Assembly: GCF_023243075.1 (NCBI RefSeq) | Contig: NZ_JALKFZ020000172.1 | Location: forward strand, 1-47,584 | DNA length: 47,584 nt | From: Frankia sp. AiPa1 | Lineage (GTDB): Bacteria; Actinomycetota; Actinomycetes; Frankiales; Frankiaceae | Reading direction: 5' to 3' | Part shown: positions 16,208-24,917 of the stretch, one piece after another | Layout of the letters: each line of letters starts with the position of its first letter | Position numbering within the stretch: the first letter of the stretch is position 1 | Notes under the pieces: model-generated | What the model saw: only the letters and a program-made list of their open reading frames with translations | The model's database searches: none | Told to the model about the DNA's origin: nothing | Translations under genes and position numbers: made by a program

Positions 16208-17305
16208 ATGGCGGACAGGACGGCGGATTCCCGCCCGGGTGCCTTAGCGGCCGCCACGGGCTGGGCGGACATCACGGCGCGGTGGATGACCGAGGCGCTG
16301 GCCGAGCACCATCCCGACGCGGAGATAAGCCGGGTCGACCTCGCCATGCGAGACGACGGCACGAATCGGCGGGCCCGGTTCGACCTCACCTACGCGGCCG
16401 GCTCCGGACCGGGCACCGTTTTCCTCAAACGCGCCGAGCGTGCCCATGCCGCGGTCAATCTGCGCAACGGCACGCTGTTCATCGAACCGGACCTGTTCGC
16501 CTCGCGGGTGCCGCTCCCCGTCGACCATCCGCTCATGTACAGGGTGGTCATTGACCGGCCGGCACTGGATTTCACCCTGGTCATGGAGGACGTGACCCGT
16601 CGCGGCGCCGACCCGCGGGATTCCACCCGTCCGATGACCGCCGACCAGGTCGCGCACGGGCTGCGCGGCCTGGCCCGGCTGCACAGCCGGTACTGGGGAT
16701 TCTCCGCGACCACGCATCCGGAACTCGCCTGGATGCAGACCTGGGAGCCGACCGACGGTTTCTCCTCCGGCCTGCGGACGTTCGTCCCCCGCGGCCTCGA
16801 ACGTGGCGTGAACGTGCTGCCCGCGCGGGTGGCCGCCCACAGCGGTGACGAGGTCGTCGACCTGTGGGCGCGGTACGTCGGCACGCTTGGCCGTGACCCG
16901 GTGACGCTGCTGCACGGCGACGCCCACATCGGCAACACCTATGTGCTGCCGGGCGACCAGGTCGGCTTCCTGGACTGGCAGGTCGCGCACCGGGGAGGCT
17001 GGTGCCAGGACGTCGGCTACTTCCTCGTCGGCGCGCTCACCGTCGAGGACCGGCGTCAGCATGAGCGTGCCCTGATCGCCGAGTACCGGGACGCGCTCGA
17101 CCTTCCCGAACAGGCCCGGCCGTCGATCGACCTGGCCTGGCTGCGCTACCGGGCGTCGGCCGCCTACGGCCTCGCGATCTGGCTGTCGACGCTGGGCACC
17201 GACGGCTGGCAGCGGCACGAGATCTCCCTGGCCCTCACCGAACGCTATGCCGCCGCCTTCGCCGATCTGGACACGCCCGCGGCGCTGGTCGGGCTTTCCG
17301 CCTGA
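16208..17305 (+). CDS. Aminoglycoside-phosphotransferase-fold kinase (APH/choline kinase-like)
   Basis: This 365-residue phosphotransferase has the Brenner catalytic motif HGDAHIGN at about residues 236-243 and the metal-binding Asp in 'VGFLDWQVAHRG', followed by 'DVGYFLVGAL'. An N-lobe 'GTVFLKRAERAHAA' supplies the ATP-binding lysine. This combination is typical of the APH superfamily branch near ecdysteroid- and choline-kinase-like proteins, which phosphorylate small hydroxylated molecules; the substrate is not predictable. ATG at 16208 has AAGGAG about 6 nt upstream. It ends about 100 bp from the convergent HxlR gene. Confidence 0.8.
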   Translation: MADRTADSRPGALAAATGWADITARWMTEALAEHHPDAEISRVDLAMRDDGTNRRARFDLTYAAGSGPGTVFLKRAERAHAAVNLRNGTLFIEPDLFASRVPLPVDHPLMYRVVIDRPALDFTLVMEDVTRRGADPRDSTRPMTADQVAHGLRGLARLHSRYWGFSATTHPELAWMQTWEPTDGFSSGLRTFVPRGLERGVNVLPARVAAHSGDEVVDLWARYVGTLGRDPVTLLHGDAHIGNTYVLPGDQVGFLDWQVAHRGGWCQDVGYFLVGALTVEDRRQHERALIAEYRDALDLPEQARPSIDLAWLRYRASAAYGLAIWLSTLGTDGWQRHEISLALTERYAAAFADLDTPAALVGLSA

Positions 17306-17407
17306 CGGCCGTCGCCGATGGTGCCGGTTCCCGCCGGTGCCAACCTGACCGGTGCTACTGCCGCCGCCGATGTGTCGTCACGGTGTTTCCGCGTCGGTCC
17401 GGTGAGG

Positions 17408-17806
17408 TCAACGGGGAGCGAGTTCGCGGTCGACGGGCAGCGCGGTGCCGTTCCGGCCGCGGGCGGTGAGCAGGTCATCCAGGTTGTCGCTGGCCCAGGC
17501 ACGGGCGGCATCGATCAGTTGCAGCAGGGAACGGCCAAGACCGGTCAGGCGGTACTCGACCCGCGGCGGGTTCTCGTCGAACAGGTGGCGGGTCACCATG
17601 CCGTCGCGTTCCATCGCGCGCAGCGTGTCGGTGAGGACCTTCGCGCTCACCGGCGTGAGGATCTGCCTGAGCTCGGTGAACCGCCGCGGGCGGGTCTCGA
17701 GGCTCAGGACGATCATCGCGGTCCATTTCTCGCCGATCCGCAGCGGGAAGGCGCTCATCGGACAGGCCGGGTCGAACGTCGGGCTGTCAGCAACATGATC
17801 CACCAC
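17408..17806 (-). CDS. HxlR family transcriptional regulator
   Basis: This 132-residue winged-helix protein has the HxlR layout: 'CPMSAFPLRIGEKWTAMIV' opening, 'RPRRFTELRQILTPVSAKVL' recognition region, then 'LRAMERDGMVTR' and 'PRVEYRLTGLGRSL' in the wing. The Cys in 'DPACPMSAF' is common in redox-sensing members. Two adjacent GTG codons (17806 and 17803) are possible starts; I took the first. It is divergent from an NAD(P)-binding protein gene, the classic arrangement in which HxlR regulators control a quinone or aldehyde detoxifying oxidoreductase. Candidate operators are noted between them. Confidence 0.85.
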   Translation of the reverse strand: MVDHVADSPTFDPACPMSAFPLRIGEKWTAMIVLSLETRPRRFTELRQILTPVSAKVLTDTLRAMERDGMVTRHLFDENPPRVEYRLTGLGRSLLQLIDAARAWASDNLDDLLTARGRNGTALPVDRELAPR

Positions 17807-17810
17807 GCCA

Positions 17811-17906
17811 CGGTAACCGACCCTTTCCGCCAGTCGCCGCCAGTCGCCGCCGTCTCCGCGGCCAGCGCCGCCGGCGCGGCCAGCGCCGGTCACGTTGCGG
17901 TAACCG
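17811..17906. promoter_or_regulatory. Paired CGGTAACCG palindromes between hxlR-like gene and divergent oxidoreductase
   Basis: The exact 9-bp palindrome CGGTAACCG occurs at 17811-17819 and 17898-17906, one beside each divergent start. Both are preceded by CACG three bases upstream (13 of 16 positions shared). This is a good candidate for HxlR binding with control of both promoters. Confidence 0.6.
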
Positions 17907-17933
17907 GCGTGGGGTCGCCTACCTTGTCGCGCC

Positions 17934-18704
17934 ATGGAGAACATCGATACGGAACGTACGGTCAGCGCTCCCCTGAGGGTCGCGGTGCTCGGCGCCGGGG
18001 GCCGGGTGGGGCGGGCCGTCAGCCGGGAGTTCGTCGCCCGTGGCCATGCGGTGCTCGGCGTCGTGCGGGACGAGCGGCGGCACGCCGGGCTGCGTGAGCT
18101 CGGTCTCGATCTCGCCGAGGCCGACGTCACCCGTGGCGCCGACCTGGTCGGTGTCCTGGGGACCGCCGACGTCGTCGTCCTCGCCGTCACGCCGTTCACC
18201 GCGCCGCCGCCCACGTTCGACGGGTTCGACGAGGCGTACTACGAACACGTCGTACGGGCCGTGGCGGGAGCCACGCGGCCCGAGCCGCCGGTCCGGCTGC
18301 TCACGATCGGGCTGTTCGCCACCCTGCCGCTCACCGCCGGTGCCCGGGTGATGGACGACGCCGACCTGTTCCCGCCGCCGCTGCTGCCCTTCGCCCGCGC
18401 GCACGACCGGGTGCTGCCCGCGCTGCGCCGCCACGGCGGGGCGCTTGACTGGCTGATCGTCACGCCGCCCGCGGGCCTGGGGCCTGAGGCGGCCGCGGAC
18501 GGGCGGGGTCCCGTTCTCGCGCGGCCGCCGGTCGGGCGGGACCAGGCCACCGGCGCGCTCGGCCATGACCAGTTCGCCCGGGCCGTCGCGGACCAGGCCG
18601 AGAACCCGACCTTCCACCGGGCACAGGTGGCCGTCGTGCCGGCGTCGGCGTCGGCGTCGGCGTCGCCGGTGCGCTCCCCCGACCCGGGTGGACCGGGCGC
18701 GTGA
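17934..18704 (+). CDS. NAD(P)-binding Rossmann-fold protein (NmrA/atypical SDR type)
   Basis: This 256-residue protein opens with a dinucleotide-binding motif, VAVLGAGGRVGRAV (about 16-29), then 'GHAVLGVVRD' and 'ADVTRGADLVGVL', as in NAD(P)H-binding NmrA-like/atypical SDR proteins. The family includes quinone oxidoreductase-like enzymes and redox sensors. No Tyr-x-x-x-Lys catalytic pair of classical SDRs is obvious. The tail is an Ala-Ser repeat (6-nt unit GCGTCG-like, at about 18648-18666) plus a Pro-rich end. It is divergent from the HxlR gene and probably its target. Confidence 0.75.
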   Translation: MENIDTERTVSAPLRVAVLGAGGRVGRAVSREFVARGHAVLGVVRDERRHAGLRELGLDLAEADVTRGADLVGVLGTADVVVLAVTPFTAPPPTFDGFDEAYYEHVVRAVAGATRPEPPVRLLTIGLFATLPLTAGARVMDDADLFPPPLLPFARAHDRVLPALRRHGGALDWLIVTPPAGLGPEAAADGRGPVLARPPVGRDQATGALGHDQFARAVADQAENPTFHRAQVAVVPASASASASPVRSPDPGGPGA

Positions 18705-18932
18705 CGGTGAACCGGGGTCGGCCACGCGGGTAGGCGCGGGAGGCGGCTCCTGTGTGTTCCAGAGAGTTCGGGTCGTGCGGATGTGCTGGCGGGGGTGTGC
18801 CCAGTCGGGTCCCTCGCGGAGATGGGCGTGTCCAGGCCGGTCAGGACTGACAGGGAACTAAAAGGTTGGCGGGATAGGCAGGAGCGCAGGACGAAGGGCA
18901 GGCGGATCAGGCAGTCGGCGAGGGGAGCGTGG

Positions 18933-20681
18933 ATGACGCGGCAGGGGAACGACCGGCTCGGCGGGCCACGCGGCGCGGAGCAGGGCAGGTCCGGGCCGCA
19001 GGGACCGGTGCCGGCCGAGGCCCCGCGCGGTGCGGTCGACGGGGGAGCGGTCGGCACCCTGGTGGCCACGCGGGACGTGTCACGCCAGACCGGGGAGCGT
19101 CCGACTCCCGGCGACTCACCTCCGGACCGGGCCTCTCGCCCGCCGCGGGCCGTGCGTCCTGCTGAGGCGTCCCGGCGGCGATGGGCATCCGAACGGCCGC
19201 AGGCGTCCCGAGGGCGGTGGCCGTCCCGCCTGCCGTGGGTGTCGCGGAGGGACCGCGGCGGCACCTCCCCGGCGTGGTCGCCCGCTGGGCTGCGCCAGGC
19301 CAGGCGCGGCATGGTCAGGCGGATCCCCTATCCGCGGGGACTCTCCCCACGGGGCCGGTTCCCGCGCGGTGGCCGAGCCATGGGCGCCGGTGCCGGGCGC
19401 GCCGGTGCCGGGCGGGGCCGGTCCGCGCGGGGCGACGTTGCGGGCCCGGACGCGCGGCGCGGGGGGCGCAACCCGGCGTTGGACGGCGTCCGGGGGCTCG
19501 CGGTGCTGGCCGTGCTGGTGTTCCACATGGACTCGCTGCGCGGCGGACATCTCGGGGTCGACGTGTTCTTCGTGCTCAGTGGATTCCTGATCACCGGGCA
19601 GCTGCTCGCCGAGTGGGACCGCAGCGGGCGGGTGTCGTTCGCCCGGTTCTACCTGCGGCGCGTCTACCGGCTGCTGCCCGCGTTCCTGCTGCTGGTCCTC
19701 GTCGGCGCCACGTCGGTCGTCCTGCTGGGCCTCGGCGCGGACGGCGCGGGAGGCGCGGACGGCGCGCGCTCCGAGTTCCTGCGCAGCCTCGCGGCGTCGA
19801 TGCTGTACGTGAACAACTACCTTCAGGTGACCCACCAGAGCACGGGTGCCGGCTGGCTCGGGCACACCTGGTCGCTGTCCCTGGAGGAACAGTTCTACCT
19901 GCTCTGGCCGCTGCTGCTGGTCGTGCTGTGCCGGTGGGGGCGCCTTGCCCGGCGGCTGCCGGCGGTCCTGCTCGCCGGAGCGGTCGCCGTGCTGCTCTGG
20001 CGTGACCTGCTGATCGCGCATGGCGCGTCGGGCCGGCGGATGTACTTCGCCCTCGACACCCGCGCGGATGCCCTGCTGGTCGGCTGTGCGCTGGCCGCCT
20101 GGCTGCGGGTGGCGCGGACCGGCGCGGCCGGTGAGGACGCCGGGAGTCTTGCCTGGCGGCGTCGGCTTGACCGGGTCAGGTCCGCGCTGCCGGTTCTCGG
20201 CCCGCTGGCGCTCGCCCTGCTGACGGTGGGGGCACTGACGGTGCCGGCCGACTGGGGGCCGAATCCGAGCTGGCTGTCGCACGGCGGCTACACCGCCGTC
20301 GCGCTCGTCGCCGGGCTCCTCGTGCTCGCCCTCGAACTCGGCGCCACCTCCAGCTGGTTGTTCCGGGGCTTGGCCGTCGCCCCGCTGGCCTGGCTCGGCC
20401 GGATCTCCTACGGGCTGTACCTGTGGCACTTCCCGGTCGTCGCCTACTGGGGCACTGATCTTTCCGGCGCGCTCGGCCGATGGCTGGCGATCGTGGTCGT
20501 CGCCCTGATCTCCGTGGCACTGGCGACGGCCTCCTACTACCTGCTGGAACTGCCCATCCAGCGCCGCCGTCCAGGAACGGCCCGCCGCCAGCCGTCCCCG
20601 GTACCGGTACCGGTACCGGTCCACATCGGACGGCGGGACGTGGCGGAAAAATGGGGTGCTGCGGCGGGGAGGGTTGGATAG
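18933..20681 (+). CDS. Acyltransferase 3 (OafA/YrhL-type) membrane protein with long basic N-terminus
   Basis: This 582-residue integral membrane O-acyltransferase has the family start 'NPALDGVRGLAVLAVLVFH' at about 180-200, then 'GHLGVDVFFVLSGFLIT', 'FYLRRVYRLLPAF' and 'HTWSLSLEEQFYLLWPL'; about ten membrane helices follow. These enzymes transfer acetyl or other acyl groups to cell-surface glycans or glycosylated metabolites. Unusually, the first about 175 residues are a disordered Arg/Pro/Gly-rich extension. ATG at 18933 has AGGGGAG about 7 nt before it; the frame is open to 18783. The C-terminus carries a PVPVPV repeat from GGTACC units at about 20600. Confidence 0.8.
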   Translation: MTRQGNDRLGGPRGAEQGRSGPQGPVPAEAPRGAVDGGAVGTLVATRDVSRQTGERPTPGDSPPDRASRPPRAVRPAEASRRRWASERPQASRGRWPSRLPWVSRRDRGGTSPAWSPAGLRQARRGMVRRIPYPRGLSPRGRFPRGGRAMGAGAGRAGAGRGRSARGDVAGPDARRGGRNPALDGVRGLAVLAVLVFHMDSLRGGHLGVDVFFVLSGFLITGQLLAEWDRSGRVSFARFYLRRVYRLLPAFLLLVLVGATSVVLLGLGADGAGGADGARSEFLRSLAASMLYVNNYLQVTHQSTGAGWLGHTWSLSLEEQFYLLWPLLLVVLCRWGRLARRLPAVLLAGAVAVLLWRDLLIAHGASGRRMYFALDTRADALLVGCALAAWLRVARTGAAGEDAGSLAWRRRLDRVRSALPVLGPLALALLTVGALTVPADWGPNPSWLSHGGYTAVALVAGLLVLALELGATSSWLFRGLAVAPLAWLGRISYGLYLWHFPVVAYWGTDLSGALGRWLAIVVVALISVALATASYYLLELPIQRRRPGTARRQPSPVPVPVPVHIGRRDVAEKWGAAAGRVG

Positions 20682-20691
20682 CGTCCGCGGC

Positions 20692-21045
20692 ATGTACACG
20701 CTGGCGGGTCGGCGTCGCAATCAGCCGCCTCCGCCGTGGGTGGTCTGGGAGGCGTTGGTGGCGCCGAACCGGGATCCCCGGCGCCCGTGGCTCCAGTTGC
20801 GTGCGGACGAGACCGCGCCCCGGGTGCTTACGGCCACGAGACCCGTCCTGGTGGTCTGGTCGACGCTGTGGCCGGCGCATCCGGACGACCGGATTCGTTT
20901 CGACCTCACCCCGACGGGCCAGGAGACCACCCTCGCCTGGGCTCTGCTGTCACCGGTGGAGCGGGATGCGGAGGAGGTCGCCCCGCGGCGCAGGCGGATC
21001 AACGAGCTCATCAACGCCCGGCTGCGCTACACGTTCGGCCAGTAG
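20692..21045 (+). CDS. Small conserved-looking protein, possibly SRPBCC-like
   Basis: This is a 117-residue protein beginning MYTLAGRRRNQPPPP. The central pattern, 'VVWEALVAPNRDPRRPWLQL' then 'DRIRFDLTPTGQETTLAWAL', resembles SRPBCC/START-like small proteins, with alternating strands and a C-terminal helix 'RRRINELINARLRYTF'. I cannot assign a ligand or role. ATG at 20692 begins 10 bp after the acyltransferase stop, so the two may be co-transcribed. Confidence 0.6.
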   Translation: MYTLAGRRRNQPPPPWVVWEALVAPNRDPRRPWLQLRADETAPRVLTATRPVLVVWSTLWPAHPDDRIRFDLTPTGQETTLAWALLSPVERDAEEVAPRRRRINELINARLRYTFGQ

Positions 21046-21098
21046 CCCGCCGGGCCGCGGATGCGGACTTCGCGCACCCGGCCGACCTCGCCATATGC

Positions 21099-21117
21099 TT
21101 AGGTATACCTCACTTGT
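21099..21117. promoter_or_regulatory. Iron-box-like (DtxR/IdeR/DmdR) operator upstream of the ABC pair
   Basis: TTAGGTATACCTCACTTGT at 21099-21117 matches the 19-bp actinobacterial iron box (TTAGGTTAGSCTMACCTAA) at roughly 12-13 positions, including the intact left half TTAGGT. It also contains the perfect palindrome AGGTATACCT at 21101-21110. It lies 58 bp upstream of the first of two siderophore-type ABC genes. The match is partial, so this is a candidate. Confidence 0.45.
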
Positions 21118-21174
21118 ACGGTTTCCGGCGGGCCGGGAGGCCGGTGGCTCGGTGAGGGGTGATCGAGTGCAGTC

Positions 21175-23037
21175 ATGGGTCGGTCCGGGCCGGCGCCCGG
21201 CTCGCGGGTGGCGATGATGGTGGAGGATCTCGCCGCGCTGCGGCGGCCGGTGCGTACGCGGATCACCGTCGCCGCCGGCCTGCAGGCGCTGGCCGCGGTC
21301 CTGGCGGTGACGCCGGCGGTCGTGCTCGTGGAGATCGGCCGGCGGCTGCTCGACGGCTCGGTGCGTTCGGTGTGGGGGCTCGCCTGGCTCGCCGTCGGCC
21401 TGTTGTTCGCCCGCTTCGTGCTGTACGCGGCGGCCAGCCTGCTCAGTCATCTGGCGGACGCCGACCTCGCCTACCTGCTGCGCCGCCGGCTGACCGGGCA
21501 GCTGGGCGGGCTGCCGCTGAGCTGGTTCGCGGGCGGGGTCTCGGGCCAGGTGCGCTCGGTGGTGCAGGACGACGTCGCGACGTTGCACCACGCGATCGCC
21601 CACGCCCGCGCCGACCTCGCCGCGGCGGTGGCCGGGCCCGCGGTGGTCGTCGGCTACCTGCTCTGGGTCGACTGGCCGCTGGCCCTGGTCACGATCGCGC
21701 TGGTCGCGCTCGCCCAGAGCATCCGGATGCGCCTGACGGTCCGGGCGGCCGACCAGACCCAGCGGATGGCCGCGGCGAGTACCGAGCTCACCGCGGCGGT
21801 GCTGGAGACGGTGCGGGGCATCGCCGAGCTGAAGGCCTTCGCCCGGCACGGGCGGGCGCCGCGGTTCACCGCCGCCGCCGCCGAGTACGTCGACGCCGAC
21901 GAGCAGGCACAGCGGATCTTCCTGCGGCCCCGCGGCGTCGCCCGCGCCACCGTCTCCCCGGCCACCGTGGTCTTCGTGACCACCGCGCTCGGGGTCGCGC
22001 TCGTCGGCGCCGGCTGGTCCGACCCGGTCGACCTGGTCGCCTTCGCGCTGCTCGGGGTGGGCCTGTTCGAGCAGCTCACCCCGATCTACCTGGCCCAGGA
22101 CCTGCGCGACTCCGCCCGGGATGCGGCCGGTCGGATCGTGAAGCTGTTGGGTGAACCGCCGCAGAGCGCCGTCGAACCGGGCCTGGCCCGCCGGCCCGGC
22201 ACGCCGCTGACCGTCGAACTCGACGATGTCCGGTTCAGCTACACGGACGGCCATCCGGTCCTCGCCGGGGTGAGCGCGACGCTGGCGCCCGGGACGGTGA
22301 CGGCGCTGGTCGGGCCGTCGGGTGCCGGCAAGTCGACGCTGGCGATGCTGGTGGCGCGGTTTGCCGACGTCACCGGGGGCGCCATCCGCCTCGGTGCGGT
22401 CGACCTGCGCGAGATCGACCGCGACGAGCTCTACCGGCACGTCGGATTCCTGCTGCAGGACTCCGTCCTGCTCGCCCGCTCGATCCGGGACAACATCGCG
22501 CTCGCCGTGCCGGCGGCGAGCGACGAGGCGGTGCACGCCGCCGCCCGCGCCGCCGCGATCGACGAGCGCATCCGCGCGCTGCCTCGTGGCTACGACTCGG
22601 TCGTCGGCGAGGACGCGCACCTGTCCGGTGGGGAGGCGCAGCGGGTCGCGATCGCCCGCACGCTGCTCGCCGACACCCCCGTCATCCTGCTCGACGAGGC
22701 CACCGCGTTCGCCGATCCCGACTCCGAGGCCGCGATCCAGGACGCGCTGGCCGAGCTCGCCGTCGGCCGTACCCTGCTCGTCATCGCCCACCGGCTCTAC
22801 ACGATCACCGATGCCGACCAGATCCTCGTCCTCGACGAGGGCCGGCTCGTCGAGCGGGGACGCCACCTGGACCTGCTCGCCGCCGGCGGGCGGTATGCCG
22901 CGCTCTGGGCCGCCCAGCAGGACGGCGACCCGGCGACCACGCGCACCGACCCGGCCGTCACCGCTGAGGCCGCCGATGCCGCTGTCACCGCTGTCACCGC
23001 TGTCACCGACGTCGATGGTGTGGGGGGTCGGCGATGA
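21175..23037 (+). CDS. ABC half-transporter (permease-ATPase fusion), IrtA/YbtP-like
   Basis: This 620-residue protein has an N-terminal six-helix membrane domain (about 20-320) and an ATPase domain with Walker A GPSGAGKST (about 380-388), Q-loop 'FLLQDSVLLARS', signature LSGGEAQRVAIA and Walker B VILLDEATAFADPDSE. The 'ATAFADPDSE' form is typical of the IrtA/YbtP siderophore-import branch rather than drug exporters. With the next gene it should form a heterodimer. The C-terminus has an AVT repeat (9-nt unit). ATG at 21175 is used; an internal ATG at 21214 is possible. The stop overlaps the next start (ATGA). Confidence 0.82.
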   Translation: MGRSGPAPGSRVAMMVEDLAALRRPVRTRITVAAGLQALAAVLAVTPAVVLVEIGRRLLDGSVRSVWGLAWLAVGLLFARFVLYAAASLLSHLADADLAYLLRRRLTGQLGGLPLSWFAGGVSGQVRSVVQDDVATLHHAIAHARADLAAAVAGPAVVVGYLLWVDWPLALVTIALVALAQSIRMRLTVRAADQTQRMAAASTELTAAVLETVRGIAELKAFARHGRAPRFTAAAAEYVDADEQAQRIFLRPRGVARATVSPATVVFVTTALGVALVGAGWSDPVDLVAFALLGVGLFEQLTPIYLAQDLRDSARDAAGRIVKLLGEPPQSAVEPGLARRPGTPLTVELDDVRFSYTDGHPVLAGVSATLAPGTVTALVGPSGAGKSTLAMLVARFADVTGGAIRLGAVDLREIDRDELYRHVGFLLQDSVLLARSIRDNIALAVPAASDEAVHAAARAAAIDERIRALPRGYDSVVGEDAHLSGGEAQRVAIARTLLADTPVILLDEATAFADPDSEAAIQDALAELAVGRTLLVIAHRLYTITDADQILVLDEGRLVERGRHLDLLAAGGRYAALWAAQQDGDPATTRTDPAVTAEAADAAVTAVTAVTDVDGVGGRR

Positions 23038-24917
23038 GGGGGCCGCTGCACGGACTCGTACCGACCACGCAGCGCGCGCCGCTCGTCCGTTATCTGACGG
23101 CGATCAGCGGCTACGCGGTCAGTGAGGGCGTGGCGTTCGGGGTGTTGGCGCCACTACTGACGGCGCTGCTGCGCGGGCACACCGCCACCGCCGCCCGCTG
23201 GGTGATCCCGCTGGCCGCGGCTGCGGTCGTCGGCTGGTGGGCCCATTACTACCTGGGCTCGCGGTCGCTGCGGCTGTCGACCGCCTGGCGACGCGACCTG
23301 TACACCCGCATCGGCGACACGCTGCTCACCCTGCCACTGGGCTGGTACGACGCACCCGGCGCCCGCGCGGTCCCGCAGCTGGTCACCGCCGACGTGGCCC
23401 GGGTGGCCAGCACCGTCTTCCTCGCCCAGGCGCTGCTCGGGGCGATCCTGACCCCGGCCACCGTCGCGGTGTTCCTGTTCGCCTGCGACTGGCGGATCGG
23501 CCTCGCGTCGCTCGCGGCGATCCCGGTGGTGCTGCTCGCGCTCACGCTCGGGCGACGCCTGTCCGCTCGGGCCGAGGCCGCCGAGCACGCGGCGACGACC
23601 GAGGCCGGTGCCCGGCTGGTCGAGTTCGCCGGCGCCCAGCCGACGCTGCGCGCCGCCGGGCAGAGCGCGGCCGGGCGGGCGGAGCTTGACCGGGCCCTGG
23701 CCACCCAGCACCGCACGGCACGTCGCCAGGTCATCGCCTCGCTGCCCGGTGAGTACCTGGGGGAGCTCGGCCTGCAGCTCGCCTTCACCGCGCTGCTGTT
23801 CACCGGCGTCGCCCTGGCCACCCACGACCAGCTCGGCCCGGCCCGGATGATCGCCCTCGTCGTCCTCGGCATCAGTATGCTGCGCCCCCTGGACGCCCTC
23901 GTCGGACTCGGCGCGGCCCTGCGCGGTATCCAGTCGTCGGCCGCCCGCATCGAAGGGCTGCTCACGGTCGCCCCGCTGCCCGAACCCTCCCCGCACCCGG
24001 GCGGCACCGGACTGGCCGACGGCCGCCTCGCCGGCGTCGGCACTGGGCTTGGGCTCGGTGATGTCGGGTCTGGGCTCGCTGATGTCGGCGCTGGGCTCGG
24101 TGATGTCGGCAGGGAAGCCGCTGGCATCGGCGTCGAGCTCGAGGACGTCCGCTTCGCCTATCCGGACGGCCCGGAGATTCTGCGCGGGCTGAGCCTGTCG
24201 ATCCCGGCCGGGCGTACCACCGCACTGGTCGGTGCCTCCGGCAGCGGCAAGACCACCGTCACCAGGCTGATCGCCCGCTTCCACGACGTCGGCGCGGGCA
24301 CGGTGCGCGTCGGCGGGGTCGACGTCCGGGACCTCGCGAGCGGCGAGCTGCTGCGCCACCTCGCGTTCGTCTTCCAGGACGTCTACCTGTTCGACGGAAC
24401 CGTCGAGGACAACATCCGGTTCGGCAATCCGGATGCCACCGATGAGCAGGTCCGCGAGGCTGCCCGGCGCGCCCGGGTCGATGCCGTCGTCGCCCGGCTG
24501 CCGGATGGCTGGGCCAGCCGGGTCGGGGAAGGCGGCCGGCTGCTGTCCGGCGGTGAACGCCAGCGCGTCGCCATCGCCCGCGCCCTGTGCCGCGACGCGC
24601 CGATCGTGCTGCTCGACGAGGCCACCGCCTCGCTCGACCCGGAGAACGAGGCGGCCGTGCACGCGGCGCTGGCGGAACTCGCCACGGCACGCACGGTCCT
24701 CGTCATCGCGCACCGCCTGAACACCGTCGTGCGCGCCGATCAGATCGCCGTGCTGGCCGACGGGCGGGTCGTCGAACGCGGGTCGCACGCCGAGCTGCTC
24801 GCCCGCGACGGCCACTACGCCGCGTTCTGGCGTGACCGCGACCGAGCCGCGGGCTGGCGCCTGGCCAGCGCTGCTCGCCCGGATCGCGCTGATCGTCCAG
24901 CTCGCGCGGGTGGTTAG
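23034..24917 (+). CDS. ABC half-transporter (permease-ATPase fusion), IrtB/YbtQ-like
   Basis: This is the 627-residue partner of the preceding gene. Six membrane helices (about 20-300) lead to an ATPase domain with Walker A GASGSGKTT (about 400-408), 'FQDVYLFDGTVEDNIRFGNP', signature LSGGERQRVAIA and Walker B IVLLDEATASLDPENE. Heterodimers of this kind import ferri-siderophores in actinobacteria and Yersinia; that role fits the iron-box-like site upstream but is not proven. The linker before the ATPase domain contains a (S/A)GL(G/A)DVG repeat from a 21-nt tandem unit (about 24040-24112). Start overlaps the previous stop by 4 nt. Confidence 0.82.
   Translation: MRGPLHGLVPTTQRAPLVRYLTAISGYAVSEGVAFGVLAPLLTALLRGHTATAARWVIPLAAAAVVGWWAHYYLGSRSLRLSTAWRRDLYTRIGDTLLTLPLGWYDAPGARAVPQLVTADVARVASTVFLAQALLGAILTPATVAVFLFACDWRIGLASLAAIPVVLLALTLGRRLSARAEAAEHAATTEAGARLVEFAGAQPTLRAAGQSAAGRAELDRALATQHRTARRQVIASLPGEYLGELGLQLAFTALLFTGVALATHDQLGPARMIALVVLGISMLRPLDALVGLGAALRGIQSSAARIEGLLTVAPLPEPSPHPGGTGLADGRLAGVGTGLGLGDVGSGLADVGAGLGDVGREAAGIGVELEDVRFAYPDGPEILRGLSLSIPAGRTTALVGASGSGKTTVTRLIARFHDVGAGTVRVGGVDVRDLASGELLRHLAFVFQDVYLFDGTVEDNIRFGNPDATDEQVREAARRARVDAVVARLPDGWASRVGEGGRLLSGGERQRVAIARALCRDAPIVLLDEATASLDPENEAAVHAALAELATARTVLVIAHRLNTVVRADQIAVLADGRVVERGSHAELLARDGHYAAFWRDRDRAAGWRLASAARPDRADRPARAGG

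Noticed and set aside
20950..22866. A 638-codon minus-strand frame opposite the first ABC gene
   Set aside because: It is the antisense shadow of conserved ABC motifs; no start or domain support.
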